Shown: positions 1 through 7,866, numbered from the stretch's first letter. The stretch is DNA of 64,000 nt from Halobacterium sp. DL1 (GCA_000230955.3 CP007060.1:2672216-2736215); one strand, 5' to 3'. Translations and numbers: made by a program. The notes: generated from the letters alone by a model not told the origin.

Positions 1-399
1 TCGGTGACCGTCATCGGCCGCTCAAGAAGTATTAGTAACCCGCCCAATTCCCCGAAGTGACATCTTTATTATTTATCCTGGTCGAGGTTCCAGTTGTTAT
101 GCACGCAGCAGCTAAGACGACCATCGAACCACTCTAGAAGAGCTCTATCGAAATTACCAGAGGTGTTCGGAGAATCAGTTGCAGCTAGGGTGATTCTATC
201 GGAACCCCCCACTCTTGCCCTCCTTATTCGTGTTTTATGGCTTTTCCCAGGTCTGCGGATCGATAGCCTATATGGAAACTATCGTTCTACAGCCATACCA
301 GTTGTTCTGATATACGCAGCCTCCTTCGGCAAACCATGCGCCGCTCGTCGCGCTGGATTGTCGAGGAGCGGGGCGCGGGCCTTCAGAACGGCGACGGCC
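1..399. other. Intergenic stretch, no convincing gene
   Basis: Bases 1-330 are clearly lower in G+C than the rest of the window. On the minus strand a frame stays open from 286 to 69 (72 codons, no ATG; a GTG would give about 47 residues). Its composition is not haloarchaeal-acidic and I recognise no family. It could be a remnant of a mobile element or chance. Nothing else is supported here. Confidence 0.5.
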
Positions 400-1569
400 T
401 CAGTCTATCCGTGCGTCGACGGGCGGCGACGCCCCGGTGGCGCCGGTGGACTGGATGATGTCGAAGGCGGTCATGAGGTCCGTGCGGGAGATGAGGCCGG
501 CCATCTCGCCGTCGGCGTCCACCACGACGAGACGGCCGATGCCGTGTTCCTGGAGCGCGTCGATGGCGTCCATCGCGTTGCTGAACCGGGGGATGCTGTG
601 GACCTCGCGGGTCATCACGTCCTCGACGCGGATGGCGTCGCGCTCGACCTGGTTGACCGACCGGGCGTCGTCCAGGGTCACCATCCCGACGACGTCGCCG
701 TCGCGCGTGACGGGGTAGCCGGTGTGGCGCTGCTCGAACATCCGCTCCATCAGTTCGGCGACCGACGCGGTGGCCTCGACGGTGTGGACGTCCTCGGCGG
801 GCGTCATCACGTCCTCGACGGAGACGTCCTGGAACGCCGCGTTCATCACCGTGCGCTGGGCCTCACCGGAGGCGCCGATGTAGATGAAGAAGGCGACGGC
901 GATGAGGATGAGGTTGAAGCCGATGAGGCCGATGATGCCGAGCACCAGCGCGAACGCCTTCCCGACCTCGGCGGCGATCTGGGTCGCGCGGGCGAACGAC
1001 CGCCTGCGAGCGAGGAGCGCGCGGAGGACGCGGCCGCCGTCCATGGGGAACCCCGGGAGCAGGTTGAACGCGGCGAGCGCCACGTTCATCAGCGCGAGGT
1101 AGCCGAAGACGAAGCGGACGAGGGTCAGCGCGTCCGGGAGCGCGAGCAACGCGACGTAGGAGACGGCGCCCAGGGCGATGCTCACGACGGGGCCGGCGAT
1201 GGCGATGAACAGCTCCTGGCTCCACTCTTCGGGCTGCTCGGAGAGGCTGGCGATGCCGCCCAGCAGCCACAGCGTGATGGAGTCGATGGGGAAGCCGTAG
1301 CGCATCGCGACCAGGGAGTGGCCGAGTTCGTGAAGGACGACGCTGAGGAACAGCCCCACGGCGGCGACGGCGCCGAGCACCCACTCCGTGTTGCCGGCGG
1401 TGAGCGCGGCGGTGTCGAGGCCCGCGTCGAACGGCACCGCGTTCAGCGTGTCCGTCCACAGCTCGACCTGGGTGCCGATGAGGTAGGCGAACACCGGGAG
1501 GATGAGCAGGAACGTGACGTCGAGCTTGATCGGGATGCCGAACGCGCTCCCGATCCTGAAACTGCGCAT
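400..1569 (-). CDS. Site-2-type M50 metalloprotease with C-terminal CBS pair
   Basis: Integral membrane zinc protease of the M50 (S2P/SpoIVFB) family, expected to cut substrates within the membrane. Of 389 residues, the first 230 or so are hydrophobic segments. The zinc motif HELGH lies at residues 80-84, and the third ligand is in the motif FPMDGG (Asp177). After the last membrane segment come two CBS motifs (about 248-375, including DVMTPAEDVHTVE and DVMTREVHS), which in this family usually bind adenosine nucleotides and regulate activity. Length and order match the archaeal M50-CBS subfamily. The ATG start lies just before the first hydrophobic segment. The substrate cannot be told from context. 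Function class is well supported. Confidence 0.93.
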   Translation of the reverse strand: MRSFRIGSAFGIPIKLDVTFLLILPVFAYLIGTQVELWTDTLNAVPFDAGLDTAALTAGNTEWVLGAVAAVGLFLSVVLHELGHSLVAMRYGFPIDSITLWLLGGIASLSEQPEEWSQELFIAIAGPVVSIALGAVSYVALLALPDALTLVRFVFGYLALMNVALAAFNLLPGFPMDGGRVLRALLARRRSFARATQIAAEVGKAFALVLGIIGLIGFNLILIAVAFFIYIGASGEAQRTVMNAAFQDVSVEDVMTPAEDVHTVEATASVAELMERMFEQRHTGYPVTRDGDVVGMVTLDDARSVNQVERDAIRVEDVMTREVHSIPRFSNAMDAIDALQEHGIGRLVVVDADGEMAGLISRTDLMTAFDIIQSTGATGASPPVDARID

Positions 1570-1664
1570 ACGCCCTCTTGGGACGAAACACGCTTAAAAG
1601 CGGGGGCGGGCAGGCTCCTCGCCAGCGAGTGAACTGTTAACGGGTTCCGCGCCGAAGCGGGGGT

Positions 1665-1853
1665 ATGACCTGTCCGTACCTGGCCTACCGCAGCGAGGGC
1701 GACGGCCAGTCCTTCGACACCGAGCGGGCGTACTGCACCGCCGCTGACCGGTTCGTGCAAGCGATGCGCGCCGACGTCTGCAACGACCGCTACGACCTCG
1801 ACCACGCCGAGGACTGCGAGATATACCTGGCACATGCCGACGGGGAGTCGTGA
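1665..1853 (+). CDS. Small Cys-rich conserved haloarchaeal protein
   Basis: A 62-residue acidic protein with four cysteines (Cys3, and three more at about 24, 39 and 50), suggesting a small metal-binding or disulfide fold. It has no signal peptide or membrane segment. Its TGA overlaps the GTG start of the following BKACE gene (GTGA), so the two are probably translated together. Codon choice and acidity match the neighbours, supporting a real gene. The family function is unknown to me. Confidence 0.75.
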   Translation: MTCPYLAYRSEGDGQSFDTERAYCTAADRFVQAMRADVCNDRYDLDHAEDCEIYLAHADGES

Positions 1854-2692
1854 GTTACGAATCGTTCCTCGCCGGCAACCCCCTCGTCGTCACCGCGGCG
1901 CTGACCGGCGGCGTCCACGGGAAGGAGGCCAACCCGAACCTCCCGGAGACGCCCGAGGAGATCGGGCGAGCGGCGGCCGCTGCGGAGCGGGCCGGCGCGG
2001 CGGTCGTCCACGTCCACGCCCGGAAGCCGAACGGCGAGCGGTCGTTCGCCACGGAGCGCTTCCAGGCCATCGACGACGCCATCCGCGAGTACGCCGACGA
2101 CGTCGTCATCCAGCACTCGACGGGCGGGACGGGTGCGCCCGACGACGTCCGCCACCAGCCGCTGCGGACCGACCCCCCGCCGGAGATGGCGAGCCTCGAC
2201 ATGGGGCCGCTGAACCGCTACGACCACCTCACCAGCGAGAACACCCGCGGCCTCGTCGACTCGCTGTACGACGAGATGCGCGAGCGCGGCATCAAACCCG
2301 AACTGGAGCTGTTCAACGACGGCCACATCAACGAGGTGTACGGGCTCCTGGAGCGCCGCGAGCTCGCGGACCCACTGTACGCCACGCTCATCTTCGGCCC
2401 GGGGACGCTCACCCGGCCGACCCCCGAGAACTTCCTGAACGCAATCTCCAATCTCCCGGACGGCGCGCAGTTCAACACGCTCGGGTTCGGCCGCCACCAG
2501 CTCCCGTTCGCTACGATGGGCGTGCTGTTCGGCGGCCACGTCCGCGTCGGCCTGGAGGACAACGTCTACTACCGGCGCGGCGAACTCGCCGAGAGCAACG
2601 CCCAGCTCGTCGAGCGCGTCGTCCGCGTCGCCGAGGAACTCGGCCGCGAGGTGGCGACGCCCGCGCAGGCCCGCGAGATTCTCGGGCTCTGA
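1850..2692 (+). CDS. BKACE-family 3-keto-5-aminohexanoate cleavage enzyme homologue
   Basis: A 280-residue TIM-barrel enzyme of the DUF849/BKACE family, which condenses a beta-keto acid with acetyl-CoA (or a related thioester) in a zinc-dependent reversible cleavage. The zinc-binding HVHAR motif is near residue 45, followed by HSTGGTG and DMGPLN. The C-terminal segment VRVGLEDN carries the conserved Glu of the active site. The start is GTG at 1850, overlapping the preceding stop by four bases. The family founder acts in lysine fermentation, but members use many beta-keto acids, so the substrate is unassigned. Confidence 0.88.
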   Translation: MSYESFLAGNPLVVTAALTGGVHGKEANPNLPETPEEIGRAAAAAERAGAAVVHVHARKPNGERSFATERFQAIDDAIREYADDVVIQHSTGGTGAPDDVRHQPLRTDPPPEMASLDMGPLNRYDHLTSENTRGLVDSLYDEMRERGIKPELELFNDGHINEVYGLLERRELADPLYATLIFGPGTLTRPTPENFLNAISNLPDGAQFNTLGFGRHQLPFATMGVLFGGHVRVGLEDNVYYRRGELAESNAQLVERVVRVAEELGREVATPAQAREILGL

Positions 2693-2753
2693 GCGCGGCG
2701 GGAGTCCCGTCCGAACGACTACGCCTAAGGCCCACGCCCGCCAACCCAGAGGT

Positions 2754-3125
2754 ATGTCCGACTCAGACCACGTGGTTCGACGCGCCGACGAGGCGGAGTA
2801 CGAGGACGTCGGCGCCGCCGACGGGATGCGGAAGGGCGTCCTCATCGACGACAGCGACGGCGCGCCAAACTTCGCGATGCGCCGGTTCGTCCTCGACCCT
2901 GGCGCCAGCGTCCCCGAGCACACCAACGAGGTCGAACACGAGCAGTACGTCCTCGCCGGCGAGTACACCGTCGGCATCGAGGGCGAGGAGTTCACCGTCA
3001 GCGAGGGCGACAGCCTCCTCATCCCCGCGGGCGCCGTCCACTGGTACCGCAACGAGGGCGACCAGGAGGGCGCGTTCATCTGCGTCGTCCCGAACGGTGA
3101 CGACGAGATTCAGCTGGTGGAGTGA
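2754..3125 (+). CDS. Cupin-domain protein
   Basis: A 123-residue single-domain cupin. The first cupin motif is around PGASVPEHTNEVEHEQYVL, whose two His and one Glu would bind a metal. The second follows at DSLLIPAGAVHWYRNEG, with a further His. It sits 61 bases after the BKACE gene on the same strand and may share its transcript, but a role in the same pathway is inference. Substrate unknown; many such proteins are dioxygenases, isomerases or sensors. Confidence 0.87.
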   Translation: MSDSDHVVRRADEAEYEDVGAADGMRKGVLIDDSDGAPNFAMRRFVLDPGASVPEHTNEVEHEQYVLAGEYTVGIEGEEFTVSEGDSLLIPAGAVHWYRNEGDQEGAFICVVPNGDDEIQLVE

Positions 3126-3149
3126 AACAGCCGCTGCCACAGCCGATAG

Positions 3150-3345
3150 TGGGTGGACTGAAAGGGGCCGTGCGCTCGCGCTTGCCTAGTCGGTCACGAC
3201 GCAAGGACCGCAGTCCTCGTGAGCGGAGCGAACGAGGGCACGGGAGACCGCCGGTCTCCCGGAGGCCGAGGACCACAGCGAGTGAGCGGCCGCGAGCGCA
3301 CGGGGGCTTTCGAGGAAGCGTGAGCAGTTGCTACCCACGTCTCAC
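3150..3345. repeat. Hairpin-rich intergenic repeat block
   Basis: The 273-base gap between the cupin and helicase genes holds several short perfect inverted repeats. They are 3204-3208/3213-3217 (AGGAC/GTCCT), 3215-3220/3232-3237 (CCTCGT/ACGAGG, loop gagcggagcga) and 3241-3249/3253-3261 (a 9-base-pair stem with a GCC loop). The loop motif recurs in other gaps of this window (5451-5612 and 63601-63790). No gene is supported here. Confidence 0.6.
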
Positions 3346-3398
3346 AAACAGACACAGAGAGCGAACGCCTGAAATACCGGCGTCCTCTACCTCAGGGC

Positions 3399-5450
3399 GT
3401 GTCTGAACAGGTCCAGCGCGTGGATACGCTCTTCCTCCACGAGACCGGCGGCGACTACGCCGTCGAGGCTCGCCGGGACGACGAGCGGCTGTTCCGCGCG
3501 AAACTGGAGCTGACCGAGCGGGACGCCGGCCCGCGACCGGGGAAGTTCCGCGTGCAGGCGGGTAGCGGCGAGGAGCCCCGCAGCCCCGACCAGTTCGTGG
3601 AGATAGCCCGGCGCGCCGGCCGGATCCGCATCAGCCAGCAGACCTCCCGGAGCGGGCGCCAGGAGCTCCAGGAGATGCTGGGCGCCTACCAGTTGGAGGC
3701 GACGGCGGTGCGGACGTGCCGGTACTGCGCGGGGAAGGGGCGGTACTCCCCGATCACGTCGGAGACGGCCATCAAAGCCGACGACGAGTACATCTGCCAG
3801 GACTGCGCGGTGCGGGAGCTGGAGCGCGAACTGGCGTTCAACGGGAACATGACGGGGGCGGCCCAGGCCCGCCTCGAGGAGCTGCTGTTCGAGGAGCAGG
3901 ACCTCGGAAAGATCACGGGGCTGCTCGGCGGGAACCTCGACCCCGACCTGACGAAGTTCGACGAGGTGTCCGCGACGACGGACGACATCGACCCCGTGCC
4001 GGTGTCGGACCTCGACCTCCACCCCGACTTGCAGGGGTTGCTTGAGGACCGTTTCGACGACCTGCTGCCGGTACAGAGCCTCTCCGTCGAGAACGGCCTC
4101 GTCGAGGGAGACGACCAACTCGTGGTGTCGGCGACGGCGACCGGGAAGACCCTCGTCGGGGAGATAGCGGGCCTCAACCGGCTGCTCGAGGGGAAAGGGA
4201 AGATGCTGTTCCTCGTCCCCCTGGTCGCGCTCGCGAACCAGAAACACGAGGACTTCCGCGACGAGTACGGCCACCTCGCGAACGTCACCATCCGCGTGGG
4301 TTCGTCCCGAATCCGAGACGACGGCCACGCGTTCGACCCCTCCGCCGACGTCATCGTCGGGACGTACGAGGGCATCGACCACGCGCTGCGCACGGGGAAG
4401 GACCTCGGCGACATCGGCACTGTCGTCATCGACGAGGTGCACACGCTGAAAGAGGACGAGCGCGGCCACCGCCTCGACGGCCTCGTCTCGCGGCTGAAGT
4501 ACTACTGCGAGGAGCGCGCCAAACAGTCCCGGAACTACGACGGCGCGCAGTGGGTCTACCTCTCGGCGACCGTCGGCAATCCCGGCCAGCTCGCGGCGGG
4601 TCTAGAGGCGAAGCTCGTGGAGTTCGAGGAGCGCCCGGTCCCCATCGAGCGCCACGTCACGTTCGCCGACGGCCAGGAGAAACCCGACATCGAGAACAAG
4701 CTCGTGCGCCGGGAGTTCGACAGCGAGTCCTCGAAGGGGTACAAGGGCCAGACCATCATCTTCACGAACTCCCGGCGGCGCTGCAACGAGATATCCCGGA
4801 AGCTCGACTACCCCTCGGCGCCGTACCACGCGGGCCTCGACTACGGCGAGCGCAAGTCCGTCGAGCGGAAGTTCGGCAACCAGGACCTCGCAGCCGTGGT
4901 GACGACGGCGGCGCTCGCGGCGGGGGTGGACTTCCCCGCCTCACAGGTAATCTTCGACACCCTCGCGATGGGCATCGAGTGGCTCTCCGTCCAGGAGTTC
5001 GAGCAGATGCTCGGGCGCGCCGGGCGCCCGGACTACCACGACCGCGGGAAGGTGTACATGCTCGTCGAACCGGACGCCTCCTACCACGGGTCGATGGAGG
5101 GCACCGAGGAGGAGATCGCGTTCAAACTCCTCAAGGGCGAGATGGAGGACGTCGTCACGCACTACGACGAGGCCGCCGCCATCGAGGAGACGCTCGCGAA
5201 CGTCACCGTCGGCGGCACCGCCGCGAAGCGACTGAACGACCGCATGATCGGCGACGTGCCGACGAAGCACGCCCTGGGCAAACTCGTCGAGTACGAGTTC
5301 ATCGACGGCGTGACGCCGACGCCGCTCGGCCGCGCGGTCACCACGCACTTCCTCGAACCCGGCGCCGCGTTCATGATTCTCGACGGCGTGCGCAAGGGGA
5401 AAGACCCCTACGACGTTGTGGCGGACCTCGAACTCCGGGGAGAAGAGTAG
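3399..5450 (+). CDS. DEVH-box superfamily 2 helicase with N-terminal Cys4 domain
   Basis: A 683-residue ATP-dependent helicase related to Hel308/Ski2. The N-terminal region of about 200 residues is not a helicase core. It carries two Cys pairs (Cys107/110 and Cys133/136), a probable zinc site. Walker A is SATATGKT (Lys250), motif II is DEVH (345-348), the SAT motif is LSATVG and motif VI is QMLGRAGRPDY. The start is GTG at 3399. The family is widespread in haloarchaea (DUF5814-type N-terminus), and repair or replication-restart work is likely by analogy. The polarity and substrate are not visible. Confidence 0.9.
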   Translation: MSEQVQRVDTLFLHETGGDYAVEARRDDERLFRAKLELTERDAGPRPGKFRVQAGSGEEPRSPDQFVEIARRAGRIRISQQTSRSGRQELQEMLGAYQLEATAVRTCRYCAGKGRYSPITSETAIKADDEYICQDCAVRELERELAFNGNMTGAAQARLEELLFEEQDLGKITGLLGGNLDPDLTKFDEVSATTDDIDPVPVSDLDLHPDLQGLLEDRFDDLLPVQSLSVENGLVEGDDQLVVSATATGKTLVGEIAGLNRLLEGKGKMLFLVPLVALANQKHEDFRDEYGHLANVTIRVGSSRIRDDGHAFDPSADVIVGTYEGIDHALRTGKDLGDIGTVVIDEVHTLKEDERGHRLDGLVSRLKYYCEERAKQSRNYDGAQWVYLSATVGNPGQLAAGLEAKLVEFEERPVPIERHVTFADGQEKPDIENKLVRREFDSESSKGYKGQTIIFTNSRRRCNEISRKLDYPSAPYHAGLDYGERKSVERKFGNQDLAAVVTTAALAAGVDFPASQVIFDTLAMGIEWLSVQEFEQMLGRAGRPDYHDRGKVYMLVEPDASYHGSMEGTEEEIAFKLLKGEMEDVVTHYDEAAAIEETLANVTVGGTAAKRLNDRMIGDVPTKHALGKLVEYEFIDGVTPTPLGRAVTTHFLEPGAAFMILDGVRKGKDPYDVVADLELRGEE

Positions 5451-5612
5451 CGAGAGTTTAAGCGGAGCGAAGACTCTCGGAAGAAGCGAGCGGCGACCGG
5501 CGGGAGCCGCGAGTAGCGTCGTTCGGAGCGAGTGAGAACGATGGGAAAGTGAGCGGTGAGCGCAGCGAACCGAGAGCAGTAGTGCGGTTCGGAGCGAACG
5601 CCGCGAGCGGGA
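5451..5612. repeat. Chain of short hairpins with shared loop motif
   Basis: Immediately after the helicase stop are successive inverted repeats. They are 5451-5457/5473-5479 (CGAGAGT/ACTCTCG, loop containing AGCGGAGCGA), 5519-5523/5537-5541 (TCGTT/AACGA, loop cggagcgagtgag), and one around 5585-5604 (arms GCGGTTC and GAACGCCGC with one bulge, loop GGAGC). The stems differ but the loops are alike, which points to a repeat family that conserves structure. It could also help end transcription of the two convergent flanking genes. Confidence 0.6.
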
Positions 5613-5624
5613 AATTTTGCAGTC

Positions 5625-5894
5625 CTACAGCAGGAGCAGTGCGGGCACGAACGCGATGCCGGCCCACGCGAGCAGAATCGCCAGTATCGCGCCCGGAAGG
5701 CCGCCGAGGGCAACCACGAGCAACACCAGCGGCGTCACCGCCACCTGGGCGCCCAGCCACTGCGCGAGGAAGATGACGAGCAGGCCCACGACGGCGTTGA
5801 CGATGAACGGCTTGACCGCGCGAATCACGGCGAAGGCGCCGAACAGCGCCGCCAACACCACCAGCAGGAGTCCGACTTCGAGCAGCGTGACCAT
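5625..5894 (-). CDS. BofA-like small membrane protein
   Basis: An 89-residue protein, nearly all hydrophobic, with about three membrane segments. It resembles the pro-sigma-K processing inhibitor BofA family, whose archaeal members have no known role. In Bacillus, BofA inhibits an M50 protease of the SpoIVFB kind. An M50 protease is encoded at 400-1569, but a link is speculation. I chose the ATG at 5894; the frame extends upstream to 5981 but that part is Arg/Gly-rich and not membrane-like. Confidence 0.75.
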   Translation of the reverse strand: MVTLLEVGLLLVVLAALFGAFAVIRAVKPFIVNAVVGLLVIFLAQWLGAQVAVTPLVLLVVALGGLPGAILAILLAWAGIAFVPALLLL

Positions 5895-5984
5895 GGACGA
5901 CCCTGTATCGCCGCCGCGAAAGGCGTTGCGGCCGCAGCGTCCGAACGAAACCCTTACGCCTCGGCCCGCGGTACGTTGCACTGC

Positions 5985-6057
5985 GGGACCGTGGGGTAGC
6001 TTGGTATCCTTCAGCGTTTGGGACGCTGTGACCCCGATTCAAATTCGGGCGGTCCCA
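5985..6057 (+). tRNA. tRNA-Pro, anticodon TGG
   Basis: A complete cloverleaf. The acceptor stem GGGACCG (5985-5991) pairs with CGGTCCC (6050-6056), with discriminator A6057. The D arm is GGGT/ATCC, the anticodon stem CAGCG/CGCTG encloses loop TTTGGGA with anticodon TGG (reads CCA), and the T arm is CCCGA/TCGGG with loop TTCAAAT. There is no intron, and the 3' CCA is not encoded. The tRNA borders a low-GC, decayed stretch, which fits use as an integration site, but I saw no second copy of its 3' end in the window. Confidence 0.97.
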
Positions 6058-6113
6058 TACCATATAAGGCAGAGTCGGCGTGTTTTGCCGATTCTCGGCC
6101 GTTTCGGGAAATC

Positions 6114-6130
6114 GAGTAGCGGCGCTACTC
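6114..6130. repeat. Perfect 7-bp hairpin downstream of tRNA-Pro
   Basis: The arms GAGTAGC (6114-6120) and GCTACTC (6124-6130) pair perfectly around a GGC loop, five bases before a GTG-initiated short ORF. It could be a terminator-like stem or an operator. There is no T-tract after it, so simple termination is not obvious. Confidence 0.45.
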
Positions 6131-6134
6131 GGAG

Positions 6135-6296
6135 GTGGTCAGCGTGAGCGCTCGCGTCGACGACGGGGTGAGCCACGACCTCGGCTGGTGGACGCCGCTC
6201 GACGCCGGCTGGGGGCAGCTCTACCATCTGATTCCCTGGCCGGCGTCGGAGAATCACCGATTGTTCGACATGGCGATTTCCCGAAATAGCCGGTAA
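6135..6296 (+). CDS. Possible 53-residue ORF of unknown function
   Basis: The frame runs from GTG at 6135 (GGAG just upstream) to TAA at 6294-6296, giving 53 residues rich in Trp/Leu/Asp (WWTPLDAGWGQLYHLIPW). It lies in a decayed stretch and may be a gene fragment. I recognise no family and list it only because its composition looks protein-like. Confidence 0.3.
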   Translation: MVSVSARVDDGVSHDLGWWTPLDAGWGQLYHLIPWPASENHRLFDMAISRNSR

Positions 6297-6325
6297 GAAG
6301 AATTGCGATTTGACTACTGAGAGAC

Positions 6326-6445
6326 CTACCAGTTTCAGATGATGTTTGGATCGCCGTGCAAGATGGAAAGCGCGTATTAGTCACGAAACGACCACAACAG
6401 TTCCATGAGACTATTCTTCGGCCTACAGGAAAATCAGGACGATAG
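6326..6445 (+). pseudogene. Coding remnant, 39 codons without start
   Basis: An open frame ends at TAG 6443-6445 and has a convincing protein-like sequence (DVWIAVQDGKRVLVTKRP ...), but only nine bases separate its first listed codon from an upstream TGA at 6311. No ATG or GTG lies at its beginning. It is most simply the 3' end of a truncated gene in the low-GC patch beside tRNA-Pro. Family not recognised. Confidence 0.4.
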
Positions 6446-6609
6446 CACCGGCGACGAGTACCAGAACAAGCAGGGGCAACCCGCGGCGAGAATGGTGACG
6501 CGAGGCCGTTTGAAGATCGGCTCGATGCTGCTGTTTCGTCTTGACGTTATCGTGATAGCTTCGCAGTATATCCAGTTTATTTCAAACGCTCCCTGTAGTC
6601 CGAGGCCAT
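6423..6609 (-). pseudogene. Frameshifted small membrane-protein ORF
   Basis: On the minus strand an ATG at 6609 opens MASDYRERLK and then meets TAA. Shifting by one base in the A-run at 6580-6582 continues for 50 more codons. These end in a basic stretch, one strongly hydrophobic helix (RRGLPLLVLVLVAGAIVLIFL, last 21 residues) and TAG at 6423-6425. Removing a single A would give a 61-residue tail-anchored protein. The ATG overlaps the 3' end of the DUF6326 gene by 28 bases. It is either a real pseudogene or a sequencing indel. Confidence 0.45.
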
Positions 6610-7019
6610 TTCCAGGCATACCAGAGAACTAGTGCAAGAAGAACAACTTCTACAGTGGCACCATAATACATATGCAACCAAGATTCGCCCACTAAATTGA
6701 ATAAAGTAAAAGGAATATAGAGTATTGCCACGACGATATTCGTCCAGCGGCTCACTCTTGCCGGCAATGCCAGAGACAGGAAAATCATCAAACCCGGAAT
6801 TGACACAAATACTAGTGCAACCAACGCCCATGTTGGCGTAATTTCGAACGTGAATACTTTTCCTATTAGTATATCCTCAATAGTCCCTGGCTTGTAAAAC
6901 CCAAAAATATCTACATATACATATAAAAACATAAATGATGTCCACAATGCTGCTAGCTTCAGCTTCACGTTAACATCGATGTCTTCCAACCCCCCTTTGG
7001 GTGTACTAGAAGAACTCAT
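6582..7019 (-). CDS. DUF6326-family four-helix membrane protein
   Basis: A 145-residue protein with four predicted membrane helices, resembling the DUF6326 family of uncharacterised membrane proteins found in bacteria and haloarchaea. A charged N-terminus (about 22 residues) precedes the first helix. Base composition is much more AT-rich than the rest of the window (runs such as ATATCTACATATACATATAA), so recent acquisition is likely. It lies in the patch between tRNA-Pro and the XRE regulator at 8158. Confidence 0.8.
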   Translation of the reverse strand: MSSSSTPKGGLEDIDVNVKLKLAALWTSFMFLYVYVDIFGFYKPGTIEDILIGKVFTFEITPTWALVALVFVSIPGLMIFLSLALPARVSRWTNIVVAILYIPFTLFNLVGESWLHMYYGATVEVVLLALVLWYAWKWPRTTGSV

Positions 7020-7250
7020 AGCTCACGTTTCCCCACTCGCCATAGTCGATTCCCATAGAAGAAAATTGAGACAATCACACATAGTTAGCAGGTCGTGTAT
7101 TGCTAATAGAGTTCGAGTAATCCAGTGAGGCGAATGGCATCCTGGCCAAGTATGTGTCAGAACAAATACCTACCAGATGGTGGTTCCCTGTACTTTGCAA
7201 TCCAGCGGTTTGCCGGAAAAGACTGGATTGTTCGCCAGCCCGCCCCGGGC

Positions 7251-7685
7251 TCAGTCCCCGACCCGGGTGGTCGCGAGTTCTACGCCCTCGAACTCCTCGA
7301 GGAGCTCGAGGAACTCGTCCATATCGAACGGCTTCTGGAGGACACCATCCTCGTCTGCGTCGTGGTCGAGGTCCTGCGATTTGACGTAGTCTTCGTCCAT
7401 ACCAGTGAGAATGATCACTGGCACGTCAGCGAGTTCGGGATGGTGTTTGATTTCGTGGAGAATATCTTCTCCATCGGGGCCCGGCATCACGAGATCCAGG
7501 AGCGTGACATCTGGCCGGGGTGCGTTCTCGTACTCACCACCACGATTGATGAACTCTAACGCGGCTTGGCCATCAGTAACGGCGTGGAGGTCGACGTCGA
7601 GGACAGACCCGGCGAACGCCTCTTCGACGAGGCGCACATCTCCCGGATGGTCCTCAACGACGAGGACTGTTATTGGGGCGGTCAT
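7251..7685 (-). CDS. Stand-alone response-regulator receiver protein
   Basis: A 144-residue CheY/Rcp1-like receiver domain without an output domain. The phosphoacceptor is Asp64 (LLDLVMP), with acidic residues near 11-12, Thr94 and Lys118 (LQKPF). Length and the long beta4-alpha4 insertion resemble the haloarchaeal single-domain regulators usually encoded next to PAS histidine kinases. No kinase gene adjoins it, so it is an orphan here, perhaps separated by the decay seen on both sides. Its GC content is nearer the chromosomal norm than its flanks. Confidence 0.9.
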   Translation of the reverse strand: MTAPITVLVVEDHPGDVRLVEEAFAGSVLDVDLHAVTDGQAALEFINRGGEYENAPRPDVTLLDLVMPGPDGEDILHEIKHHPELADVPVIILTGMDEDYVKSQDLDHDADEDGVLQKPFDMDEFLELLEEFEGVELATTRVGD

Positions 7686-7866
7686 TGCACCTTCTATCGG
7701 CTATGTGGCGAAAGAGGGAGTGGCGACGGAGATAGCCCTCTCTCTATCGACCGTGCTATGATGATAGGTAATCTCGGCAAAAGGCTACGAACGTGTCGGG
7801 GAATGCTAGATTCTATGACAGAGAAGTTACCTGAAATGACTGATGAGGGGGTTACATATCCATCAA
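7686..7866. other. Low-GC gap without a gene
   Basis: Some 180 bases upstream of the receiver gene, lower in G+C than typical for the window. No start with a supported reading frame is visible on either strand. It may hold the promoter of the receiver gene and remains of the neighbouring decayed regulator. Confidence 0.4.

Noticed and set aside
94-1632. A 512-codon plus-strand frame opposite the M50 protease
   Set aside because: Its translation is Arg/Asp/Gly-rich, with none of the conserved features of a protein family. It mirrors the minus-strand protease, whose HELGH and FPMDGG motifs are intact.
3150-3345. CRISPR or insertion-sequence ends in the hairpin-rich gap
   Set aside because: The units are not evenly spaced direct repeats, and there is no transposase or matching terminal inverted repeat pair.
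5985-6060. Intron in the tRNA-Pro gene
   Set aside because: The anticodon stem-loop is continuous (CAGCG TTTGGGA CGCTG), so no intron is needed.
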